Positions 10,721-20,067 of a DNA stretch of 64,000 bases are shown here, piece after piece. This DNA is from Aegilops tauschii subsp. strangulata (taxonomy: Eukaryota > Streptophyta > Magnoliopsida > Poales > Poaceae). Position 1 is the stretch's first letter. Every line of letters begins with the position of its first letter. Below the pieces are notes generated by a model. The model was not told where the DNA came from, searched no databases, and saw only the letters and a list, made by a program, of their open reading frames with translations. The DNA is taken from the NCBI RefSeq assembly GCF_002575655.3, contig NC_053040.3:352289267-352353266 (forward strand). The letters are read 5' to 3'. Made by a program: the position numbers and the translations under genes.

Positions 10721-11422
10721 GGAGGCTGACTTGTGGTCCTACTAAGTTCATGCGTACACAAGGTTTCTCAAAAAACGAAACTTAGTCAACAATTGACTCT
10801 ACCAGCGTCAGACCGTTAGATGTCAATCTAACGGCAATCGCGCTTCTTCAGTCTCTGATCTTCCTGCTCCAGCCGCACAAACCAGCGCCGGCAGAACCGC
10901 CTGCTCCCGCCTCTCATGGCCGGTTGTGCTGCCGGGCAGGCCTCACGGCCCCACCATACTCGCATCCCTGGCCTAGCTATCCCTCTACTCACCCACACCT
11001 CCTGTTATTTTCTGGCGACGGCAGCCGAACCAGTCAACCCTCGTACTCCCCACCGTGTGGGCAGCCACTGTCGTGTCTTCCCCGACTCCATGTCGTTCCC
11101 TTCGTAGGCCTCGCTGTCATCCACCGCCCCGGTGCTCTCGGCGCGGCGTGGTCAACGTGGTCAACGAACGACATCCCTCGGAAGTGGACTGTACGTGGAG
11201 AGGCTGACAGCTAGGTCCACGGTTGCACACAAGGAAATGCCTCCTTATTACGTGCAAAATAATGGTTCCTCCACCTGACATATGTGACCAACCGAAAGGG
11301 CCTCTGCATTTCACGAAAAAAACATTCCCGCCACTGACAGCTCGGACCCACAAGCTATATCTTTGCACGCAAGGAAGTGCTTCCTTATTACGCACAAAAA
11401 AATGAATACTCCCCCTGCTAGC
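10721..11422. repeat. Tandem repeat of about 718 bp, first unit (interrupted)
   Basis: The unit starts GGAGGCTGACTTGTGG and the next starts GGAGGCTGACTTATGG at 63267. Shared blocks include CAAACCAGCGCCGG, CACCCACACCTCCTGTTATTTT and CGTGGTCAACGAACGACATC. Without the 52-kb insertion between 11423 and 63250 the period is about 718 bp. The right half contains ACCCAC...CACGCAAGGAAGTGC sub-repeats. It has no convincing coding content. Confidence 0.8.
11418..11422. repeat. Left target-site duplication CTAGC of the Athila-lineage element
   Basis: CTAGC here and at 63246-63250 flank the two outer LTR termini (TGATGACC at 11423, GTATCA ending 63245). This defines the outer limits of the nested block. 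Confidence 0.88.
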
Positions 11423-11482
11423 TGATGACCCACAAGTGTAGGGGATCTATCATAGTCCTTTTGATAAGTAAGAGTGTCGAAC
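11423..11482 (-). repeat. Remnant of the Athila-lineage 3' LTR, 60 bp
   Basis: TGATGACCCACAAGTGTAGG onwards to GTGTCGAAC matches 61761-61820 with about two mismatches. It is cut by the chromovirus LTR at 11483; CGAAC (11478-11482) should be the chromovirus target site, but the other copy is lost. Confidence 0.88.
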
Positions 11483-11801
11483 TGTAACGCCCACGATGCG
11501 GCTATATCTCCCACGTGTCAAGGCACGACTTAGAGGCATAACCGCATAGTGGTTTTGTCGCAAGAAGGGTCATCTTCACACAATCCCATGTAATGAACAA
11601 GAATGGGATAATGAGTTGGCTTACAATCGCCACTTCACACAATACATAAATATAATTCATACATCATCCAAAATACAAACATATAGACCGACTACGGTCA
11701 AAATCCAGATGAAAATAAGACAACCCCAAATGCTAGATCCCCGATCGTCCCAACTGGGCTCCACTACTGATCATCAGGAAAAGACACATAGTAACGACCA
11801 C
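11483..11801 (-). repeat. Chromovirus 3' LTR, distal part (split by Tat element)
   Basis: Starts TGTAACGCCCACGATGCGG on the plus strand and stops at the ACCAC target site. It resumes at 24766. The outer LTR ends, TGTAAC and GTTACA (28307-28312), are inverted copies of each other. Total LTR length without the insert is about 3.87 kb. Confidence 0.8.
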
Positions 11802-12316
11802 TGTTGAGGATATAGACCTTAGAGTCACCCGCCAGGAGGGGCCGGGTTACTCGCGTGGTCATTGCCAGAATCCAGGAGCCAAGTTTGAAGATGATGGGCC
11901 AGAGATGGGCTGAGACCCGGATATGGCTTAAGGCCCGTAGTTACAATCATTATTATGGTAGAACTTGTAGTGTAAGGCAAGTATGATTGAGAGTCCGAGC
12001 CGGACACTCTTATGAGCCGGCCGGGACTCTAAGGGCTGCTAGGCGTCAACCTCCCTATATAAAGGGACGACCCGGCAGCGGTTTAGGGGGGACAATATCA
12101 TCGAGAGCCGGGCATAGCAGTTTAGCTCCCTGGTGATCATAACCCTAATCAATACCACCTCAAACTGGACGTAGGCTTTACCTTCACCGTAAGGGGCCGA
12201 ACCAGTATAAACCCTCGTGTTCCTTGTCCCGCATTAACCCCTTCAAGCTTCCTAGTTGCGATGGCTCCACGACTAAGTCCTAGCTCGAGGACATCTGCCG
12301 TGACAATTCCACGACA
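11802..12316 (+). repeat. 5' LTR of the first Tat element, 515 bp
   Basis: TGTTGAGG...ACGACA. It contains TATATAAA at 12056-12063, and an ATG at 12261 in the U5 part from which the gag frame is open across the primer-binding site. Confidence 0.92.
12054..12065 (+). promoter_or_regulatory. TATA box of the first Tat LTR
   Basis: CCTATATAAAGG about 250 bp into the LTR, the expected site of the retrotransposon promoter. Confidence 0.75.
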
Positions 12317-14311
12317 GTTGGCGCCCAACGTGGGGCTAGCGCACGGTGGATTTGAGTTCTTGAAGGGCAGCTTCGAAGGGCTCAAGGGATACGTTGTGGG
12401 CCGGATGACCAAGAGTCGTCGCGGCAAGCTCTACATCGACGATGCAAACTGGGGCCCCGACGCCGGCTCAATTGAGTACGGGTACCGGGTCCCCTTCGGC
12501 GGAATTCACGTCTTCATTGGCAAGATTGGTGAGCCGGGCCCTGAGCCGGGTCTCTGCGCTGATCTCATCGAGACGGCTCAGCTTGCGCGACCCGCCCGGG
12601 CCCGGCCTGCCTTAAGGCATGCTTTTGTGGGGTGTATCCATGGAGGACTCTCCGATCGATCTAGATCTGGTGATGAGACGGCCGCCGGCTCTGACGGCGA
12701 GTCGGCCACCGATGAGTCAAACTCGTTGTACCAACTTCAAGATGGCAGGCTCATGGGTTGTTCCGATGGTGACAGTATTCCGGACCTTTTTGAGCCGCCA
12801 AGTCAGGTTGGAGTTTTTATGGCTGGTGCGCAGCCTGTTCAGAACCCCGCTGCTGGAGCAGGAAACCCGGTGCCTTCTCCGGCTTAGGTGCTAATGGATC
12901 TCACGGACAAGATGACGGCCCTGTTAACTGCCATGGTTGACCCGGCGGATCAAGCTCAGCATGATGCGGAGGTGGCGCAGTTAAAATTGGATCTAATGAA
13001 AGCTAAGGAGGATCTTGCAGCGGAAGGGATCAGGCTGGCTGCGGAGAGGGCGGCTCTCGATGCCCGAACTCAGCTGATCCAGGCGCAGTCTTTCCAACTC
13101 ACGATGGATCAGAACGCGGCCAATGAGGTCCTGAGAAGGAGGCATCAAAAGGCCCAATCTCGACTCCCTCCGGTTTACGATCCACGCAACCTCTTCAACA
13201 CGCCAGGTGCAGGGTCTAGTAACCCGCCAGGGGTCATAGTGCCCGGGTCCGGAACCCCTATTCAGCCACAGGTGATGGGACCTCCCCAGGTGCCCCTGCC
13301 CCGCCTCAGTACGTGCCAATACCCCCGGGTCATTATAATAACCCGCTGGAGAACATGGTCGCTGCGGCAGCACGGCTGGCGGCTCTCCCAGTTGACGGCG
13401 ACTCTCCGACGGCTATTGAAACCCGCCGGGTCAGGGAACTCCTTCAGACGGCACTGGCGCAGCAGGAGGCGTACTCCTACAGCCGGGATAGGATCCACTC
13501 GACCCCTCGTCTGGGTCAGAGCCCGAGTTACAGCAGGCACATGGTCTCAGCGACCGGCTCAAGTAACGTCCGACGCCACGACCCGCCCCCTGGCCACGGC
13601 CCAGCTTATAACGGAGCCTTTCATGTGGCAGACCAGGACAAAGCACGGCAAGAGGCGGAGCAAGTGCCTCAGTTGACGGCTTATCAGACCCCCCCGGCTT
13701 ATCCGACGACCTCCGTCGACGTGGGTATCCCTACCAGGACCGGGGGCGTCCCTTGTTTAGTGCCAGCTATCCGTAATGAGCGTCTACCCAAGGACTTCAA
13801 AGGCCCTAGAAAGGTGCCTAATTACACAGCTGACTTACAACCCGCAGCCTGGATCGAGAGTTATGAGATGGCTATGGAGCTGCTGGAGGTCAGTGAGGCG
13901 GCCATGGCCAAGTATTTCACCATGATGTTAGATGGAACTGCCCGCACTTGGTTGAAAGGGCTACCACCGAATTCCATTGGGTCTTGGGCTGAGCTGAAAG
14001 CCCGGTTCATCCAAAACTTCAAAGATACCTGTAGGCAGTCTATGTCAATTGTGGATTTGACTAACTGTAAGCAGCAGGAGGGTGAGTCCACGACACATTG
14101 GGTTCGCCGGGTTAAGGAGATCATACATTCATCAGATAAGATGGATGCCGGTTCTGCAGTCTTAATGCTGGAGCAGAACTATCGTTTTGTGCCCCTAAAG
14201 ATGAAACTCGGGCGGCTTAAGCGCGACTGCAGTGATATGGGTACACTAATGGCAGCTCTTGTTAAGTACGCCGATTCTGATGGTACCAAGGATCCCCCTT
14301 CAGATGATTAA
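12261..14311 (+). pseudogene. Tat element gag region, broken
   Basis: The frame is open from an ATG in the LTR (12261) through the primer site. It has a TAG at 12885-12887, continues in frame (LTDKMTALLTAMV, then a charged coiled-coil-like stretch), and shifts in a C-rich run near 13300. From 13313 it encodes the Gag core: PAAWIESYEMAMELL, MMLDGTARTWLKGLPPNS, WAELKARFIQNF and CRQSMSIVDL, the retrotransposon gag fold. It ends at a TAA (14309-14311). The same frame goes on beyond that stop with a Gly/Lys-rich stretch. Gag would form the particle and bind the RNA. Confidence 0.8.
12317..12336 (+). promoter_or_regulatory. Primer-binding site of the first Tat element
   Basis: GTTGGCGCCCAACGTGGGGC follows the LTR end directly. 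The TGGCGCC core is typical of Gypsy primer sites; I did not identify the tRNA. Confidence 0.65.
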
Positions 14312-15565
14312 AGGACAGGGAAGGGAAAGAAGAACGGCAATGGCAAGGGTCCTCAGTTTAACCCGGGGAACCAAGGAGGAGGCAAGCGCAAGGCCGATGG
14401 CAGCCTAGAGTTTGTAGCCAACGCCAACTCCCAAGGTAATAACCAGCGACGCAAGGGGAGGCCCCCTCCCCGAGGCGGCGGGTCAGGTCCGACGCTGGAG
14501 CAGCTGTTGAATGAACCTTGTCCAAGGCATGGCTCTAGAGAGAAGCCAACGACTCATCTGTGGAAGGATTGCACAATCATGAAGGCCTTTAAAAATTACA
14601 ATGGCCCGGGCGGCGGCTCAGGCGCTGGCGGTTTTCATGGCCCGGGCGGCGGCTCAAATTCCGGTCCTCAGAACGGTCAAGGGGGCTTTAATCAACAGTC
14701 TGGCCAGGGTCATCAACAGCAGCAGGGGGGTTATCAGACCAATCCAAAGCAGCTTAGTGGTGGACAGTATCATGTGTTTACCACTAGTCTATGCAAGCGA
14801 GATCAGAAGCTTCACAAGAGGGCTGTGAATGCCGTTGAGCCGGCGGTCCCACGCTACTTGCGGTGGTCTGAACAGCCTATAGTGTGGAGCAGGGAGGATC
14901 ACCCTCCCTGGGTGTATAACCCGGGCCACTTGGCCTTAGTAGTGGCTCCTCAAGTGGGAGGATACAAGTTCACAAAGGTGCTCATGGATGGAGGCAGCAG
15001 CATCAACATCCTCTATTATGAGACTTTTCCCCGTATGGGGTTGGTTGATAAGAACCTCAGCCAGTCAAACACTATCTTCCATGGTGTGGTACCTGGTAAG
15101 TCGGCTTATCCAGTCGGCAAGATCGAATTGGAAGTGGCTTTTGGTGATGAGAACAACTACAGGGTGGAGAAGTTAACCTTTGAGGTGGTCAAGATAAGAA
15201 GTCCATATCATGCTATATTTGGGCGGCCGGCTTACGCCAAGTTCATGGCACGACCGTGTTATGTGTACTTACACCTCAAGATGCCGGGTCACAATGGGAC
15301 TATTACGGTTCACGGTAGCCGGAAAGTGGCTCTGGAGTGTGAGGAAGGCGATGCGGCTTATGCAGAGTCTGTTTGTGCTACAGAGGAGTTGAAGTTTTAC
15401 AAAGACAATGTTGACCCAACAGATATGACCTCTCTGAAAAAGCCGACTACGGAGACTGAGCCGGCGATGAAATTTAAGTCGGCTGATGAAACTAAGCTTG
15501 TTGATTTTGTTCCAGGAGATTCATCTCAGCAGTTTAGCATCAGTGCCAATCTGGATCCAAAATAG
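14312..15565 (+). pseudogene. Tat element Gag C-terminus and aspartic protease
   Basis: In frame with the preceding Gag core after one TAA. It encodes a Gly-rich stretch and a CX2-type Cys/His region (EPCPRHGS...HLWKDC), then an aspartic protease with VLMDGGSSINILYY (catalytic DGG in place of DTG/DSG, as is usual in Tat elements), FHGVVPGKS and HAIFGRPAYAKFMA. It stops at TAG 15563-15565, just before the reverse transcriptase, at the same place as the TAG in the second Tat element (41274-41276). Confidence 0.82.
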
Positions 15566-17650
15566 GGAAGCGCGCTCATCGAGTTCATCCGTGAGAATAG
15601 GGACATCTTCGCATGGGAACCTTCTGACATGCCAGGTGTACCTAGAGAACTCGCTGAGCATACTCTCAATGTTGATCCGAAATTTAAGACGGTCAGACAG
15701 TTCCTTCGGCGGTTTAATGAAGAGAGGCGGAAAGCCATTGGGGAAGAAGTGGCCCAGCTCTTGGCGGCCGGGTTTATCGTTGAAGTCTTTCACCCAGAGT
15801 GGTTAGCTAACCCGGTGCTAGTACTCAAGAAGAATGGCACCTGGCGGATGTGTGTGGACTACATGGACTTGAACAAGGCGTGTCCGGCTGATCCTTTTGC
15901 CCTCCCCCGTATTGATCAAATCATTGATGCTACGGCAGGTTGTGCACGCTTAAGTTTCTTGGATGCTTATTCTTGTTATCATCAGATTAAGATGGCAGTT
16001 AAGGACCAGGAGAAGACGGCGTTCATCACTCCCTTTGGAGCGTTCTGCTATGTGTCTATGCCCTTTGGGCTCAAGTGTGCACAGGCGACTTACCAGCGTT
16101 GTGTACAAAACAGTCTTCATAAGCAGATTGGGCGCAATGTTCACGCTTACGTGGACGACATTGTGGTTAAGTCCATAAAAGAGGAAACCCTGATAGATGA
16201 TTTAAAGGAGACCTTTGATAATCTCCGGGTCTATAAGATGATGCTTAACCCGGCCAAGTGTGTCTTTGGTGTTCCCGCAGGCAAACTCTTGGGCTTTTTG
16301 GTTTCTGACAGAGGCATTGAGGCTAACCCGGAGAAGATCAAGGCTATCACCTCTCTGGCTAAGCCGGCGTGTGTAAATGACGTTTAGCGTCTGGCGGGTC
16401 GCATCGCTGCTTTAAGCCGGTTTATAAGCCGTTTGGGTGAGAAGGCCATGCCCTTATATCAGTTGATGAAGAAAACTGATAACTTTGTCTGGAATGATGC
16501 AGCTAATACCGCCTTTGAGGATTTGAAGAAGCAGCTGGCAGAGCCTCCAGTCCTTGCTGCTCCAGTTGATAAGGAACCCTTATTATTGTATGTGGCGGCA
16601 AACGCACGAGCCGTCAGTGTGGCTATCGTGGTGGAGCGCAAGGAGGAGGGTAAGGAGCACCCGGTTCAGCGGCCGGTTTATTATGTCAGCGAAGTGCTCA
16701 TTGAGTCCAAGCAGCGGTACCCGCATTGGCAGAAGCTGGTATATGGTGTGTTCATGGCAAGCCGGAAACTTAAGCATTATTTTCAGGGTCATCCCATCAC
16801 TGTGGTCAGTTCTGCCCCCCTTGGTGATATCATTCAAAACAGAGAGGCCACAGGGAGAATTGCTAAGTGGGCCATAGAACTTGGACCTCATGGTCTCAAA
16901 TATGTGCCACGCACTGCTGTTAAGTCTCAGGCCTTGGTGGATTTCATCAACGATTGGACAGAGTCACAAGTGCCCGAGCAAAAGCCGGATAACACGTATT
17001 GGACTATTCATTTCGATGGGTCCAAGCAGTTGGAGGGCTCGGGGGCTGGCGTTGTATTGGCATCCCCTAAAGGTGACAAGTTCCATTATGTGCTACAGTT
17101 GATGTTTCCTTGCACTAACAACGCGGCTGAGTACGAGGCCCTGCTCCACGGTCTTCGGATGGCTAAGGAGATGAGCTTGAGCCGGGTAAGGTGCTTTGGT
17201 GACTCAGACTTGGTGGCTCAACAAGTATCAGGCAAGTGGGATTCTAAGGATCCTCTCATGGTGGCTTATCGCCGCGAGGTTGATGCCATTGCTGGGCACT
17301 TTCAGGGCTACCAAGTGGAGCACATTGATCGCAGGAAGAACGAGGCGGCTGATGCTCTAAGCCGGCTGGGCTCTCAGCGAAAGCCGGTGCCGCCTAACAC
17401 TTTCCTGGACGTCCTGTGTAACCCTTCGGTTAAGTTGCCTACAGAGGAAGACTTGGCTATCCCTGACCCGGAGGCACGTCTGGTGGCGGCTCTTCAGGTC
17501 ATACCAGACTGGACAATGCCATATCTGGCTTATATAACCCAGGGAGAGTTGCCTGAGGATGAAACTTTGGCCAGGCAAATAACCCGGCGGGCTAAGTCAA
17601 TGATCGTTATCGATGGCGAGTTGCATCATCAAGTGTTACAGGAGCATTTC
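15566..17650 (+). pseudogene. Tat element reverse transcriptase, RNase H and archaeal-type RNase H
   Basis: In frame with the protease. RT: GFIVEVFHPEWLANPVLV, MCVDYMDLNKACP, FLDAYSCYHQIKM (the usual Gly is Cys), MPFGLKCAQATYQR and the active site YVDD near 16150. A TAG at 16385-16387 interrupts the connection. RNase H follows (LLLYVAANARAVSVAIV, KLKHYFQGHPITVV). A second, archaeal-type RNase H has WTIHFDGS, NNAAEYEALLHGL, CFGDSDLVAQQ and DALSRLG. The double RNase H is diagnostic of the Tat lineage. A frameshift near 17640 separates this from integrase. Confidence 0.87.
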
Positions 17651-17685
17651 AGCGTTCTGTCTCCCCTGAGGAAGGTCAAGAGATC

Positions 17686-18768
17686 TTGCGTGAGATCCAT
17701 GAAGGGGATTGTGGTCATCATGCCGGCTCAAAGTCCCTTGTGGCCAAAGCTTTCCGTCATGGTTTTTATTGGTTGACGGCTCATGCTGATGCAGAGGACT
17801 TGGTCAGTAAATGTGATGGTTGCCAGAGGTTCTCACGACGGGCTCATGTGCCGGCTCAGGAGCTGAGGATGATTCCAATCACTTGGCCCTTTGCGGTCTG
17901 GGGGCTTGATATGGTTGGTCCTTTTAAAAGGTCCAAGGATAAGAAGACCCACCTCTTGGTGGCAGTTGATAAATTCACAAAGTGGGTGGAAGCTGAGCCA
18001 GTTAGCAAGTGCGATGCAGCCACGGCGGTTCAATTTATGAAAAAGGTGATTTTCCGCTTTGGCTTTCCGCACAACATTATAACTGACAATGGCACCAATC
18101 TCTCCAAGGGCGCCATGGAAGAGTTTTGTCAACGAGAGCATATCCGACTTGATGTTTCTTCAGTGGCTCATCCTCAATCCAATGGTCAAGCTGAGAGAGC
18201 TAATCAGGAGATTCTGAAGGGCATCAAGCCCCGGCTTTTGGTCCCTTTGCAGCGGACGCCGAGTTGTTGGGTGGAGGAGTTGTCGTCCATCTTATGGAGT
18301 ATCAACACTACTCCTAACAGGTCTACAGGCTTCACGCCTTTCTTCATGGTTTATGGAGCAGAAGCAGTCCTTCCTAGTGACATCCGTCACAACTCACCTC
18401 GCGTGGCGGCTTACGTTGAGACGGATAATGAACAGGCGCGTCAAGATGCTCTTGACTTGTTGGACGAACAGCGTGATGTGGCAGCAGCCCGTTCAGCGAT
18501 TTACCAACAAGACCTGCGTCGTTATCATAGCCGCCGGGTCAAATCCCGGGTCTTCCAGGAAGGCGACCTTGTGCTCCGGCTCATCCAGGATCAAACAGAT
18601 GCACACAAGTTATCCCCGCCTTCGGAAGGGCCCTTTGTGGTCAGCAAGAACTTGCACAACGGGTCATATTACCTCATTGACATTCGGGAGCACAAAGATT
18701 CACGTAAGTCAGAGGAAGAGACCCGTCGGCCGTGGAACATAGCTCAGCTTCGGCCTTACTACACTTGA
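17686..18768 (+). CDS. Tat element integrase, 360-aa open frame
   Basis: HHCC zinc region (EIHEGDCGHHAGSK, CDGCQRFSRR), then catalytic residues in WGLDMVGPF, ITDNGTN and HPQSNGQAERANQEIL, then TPFFMVYGAEAVLPSD and a C-terminal nucleic-acid-binding part ending in RPWNIAQLRPYYT. It joins pro-viral DNA to the target. The natural polyprotein frame enters upstream of the first ATG; a frameshift near 17640 uncouples it from RT. The integrase itself looks undamaged. Confidence 0.88.
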   Translation: MREIHEGDCGHHAGSKSLVAKAFRHGFYWLTAHADAEDLVSKCDGCQRFSRRAHVPAQELRMIPITWPFAVWGLDMVGPFKRSKDKKTHLLVAVDKFTKWVEAEPVSKCDAATAVQFMKKVIFRFGFPHNIITDNGTNLSKGAMEEFCQREHIRLDVSSVAHPQSNGQAERANQEILKGIKPRLLVPLQRTPSCWVEELSSILWSINTTPNRSTGFTPFFMVYGAEAVLPSDIRHNSPRVAAYVETDNEQARQDALDLLDEQRDVAAARSAIYQQDLRRYHSRRVKSRVFQEGDLVLRLIQDQTDAHKLSPPSEGPFVVSKNLHNGSYYLIDIREHKDSRKSEEETRRPWNIAQLRPYYT

Positions 18769-20067
18769 GCCACCGGCTCTCGTGGTGTACATATTTCTCT
18801 CAGCCATGTATATATTATGATAAGCAATAAAGCAGGACCTCTGTCCTTTTTTCTCCTCCAAATATGTGCGTGTTGTTTACATGATGACTTAAAGGAGGAT
18901 CCGGCTTATGATCGTATTCGAATCTAGCCGTAAGCGGTAAAGTCTCTTGGGGGCTTCCTGTTCACACATGGGTCGTATTCGAACCAAAGAGAACATAGCT
19001 GTCGATACCCATTTGATTGGCAAAGTGCCGAGCTCATTGGGAGGTTACCTTTGGTCATATTTGAATCATAGTTTAACCCCTCTGAGAACCGACGTGGATC
19101 GTATTCGAATCAGCGTCGTTAAACAATTCTAAAATTCACTTGGGGGCTTCCTGTTCAAACATGGGTCGTATTCGAACCAAAGAGAACATAGCTGTCGGTA
19201 CCCTCTTGATTGGCATCGCCACACCCATTGGGGGCTATATGATCGTATCCGAATCTTGGCTTAACCCCTTTGGGCCGGGTCTCTGGTCGTATTCGAACCG
19301 GAAGCCCCTAAGTTCCTCTGCTTTATCACAAGTTTACTCTGATTATGTCAAGGTGTGTACGGCCGGGTCTCACTTTACTGGCTTAACTTTGGTTTACAGT
19401 GTTCGTTGAACGCCATGGGTGTCATTACAACAGGTAAATCGGAGTTAAGATACCAACCTGGTTACCCGGGTTATTTAAACCGGAAGTATGCTTACAGGCC
19501 GCTAAGTGTGTTATTACGGCTGTGTTAAGGATATCATGGAGGACCAGTCTTTTTTGATTCATATTCCGGGTTATCTATCCAAAGCACCTGACTCTCAGGG
19601 CGGTAAGCCGCCTTGAGACTTGTGATTTGCCTTTCTATGCAGGATACTTAAAGGCACCTCTTTGAGGTTGAGAAAAACAAAGGGATGGTTATAACCCGGA
19701 GAAACATCAAAGAGACAACTTCAAAGGACTTTCGCATTCAATACGTGCACGATGGCACGGCAGAGATGAACTGTTGCACCTACTCTATTACAAAAACTCA
19801 TCAAGTCTAAAAACGGGTGGAGCATTGTTTGGTAAATCGCCAGCCGAGTCACGATGCCCGCTGAGTTGAAGTCTCCGGCTCATTCCTGTCTTCTCCTCCG
19901 GCTGATCCCAAGACCTGGAAGTTTGATGACTTCCAGTCGATGCCGCTGAGAGCTTCGAATTGGGCTTCCTCGTCAATTAACCCGGCCGGGTCAATCTCCG
20001 GGGCAAAGGTGTGCTGACGAGCAGGAGGGATCAGGTTGAGGGCATCATAGCGAGGGGTTGGAATCCT
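18769..20067 (+). other. Tat element non-coding region between pol and the antisense gene
   Basis: No reading frame with a recognisable domain. It contains seven TCGTATTCGAA-type motifs and a 75-bp direct repeat (separate entry), and is the likely 3' trailer shared or overlapped by sense and antisense transcripts. Confidence 0.55.
18910..19299. repeat. Seven copies of a 15-nt motif G(A/G)TCGTATTCGAA(T/C)C
   Basis: Copies start at 18910, 18971, 19053, 19097, 19164, 19241 and 19285. Five match the pattern exactly; 19053 and 19241 have one or two changes. Two copies lie in a longer direct repeat (18948-19022 and 19140-19214, period 192). The core TTCGAA is palindromic, and the ends alternate GA...TC and GG...CC so that each copy is self-complementary at its ends. 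Function unknown. Confidence 0.85.

Noticed and set aside
12993..13540. Minus-strand frames opposite the Tat gag
   Set aside because: Shadow frames without recognised domains, unlike the spliced antisense gene at 20068-23226.
18910..19299. CRISPR-like array (short repeats with spacers)
   Set aside because: Spacing is irregular (44-82), the repeats are only 15 nt and the context is a plant retrotransposon; no cas genes exist in the window.
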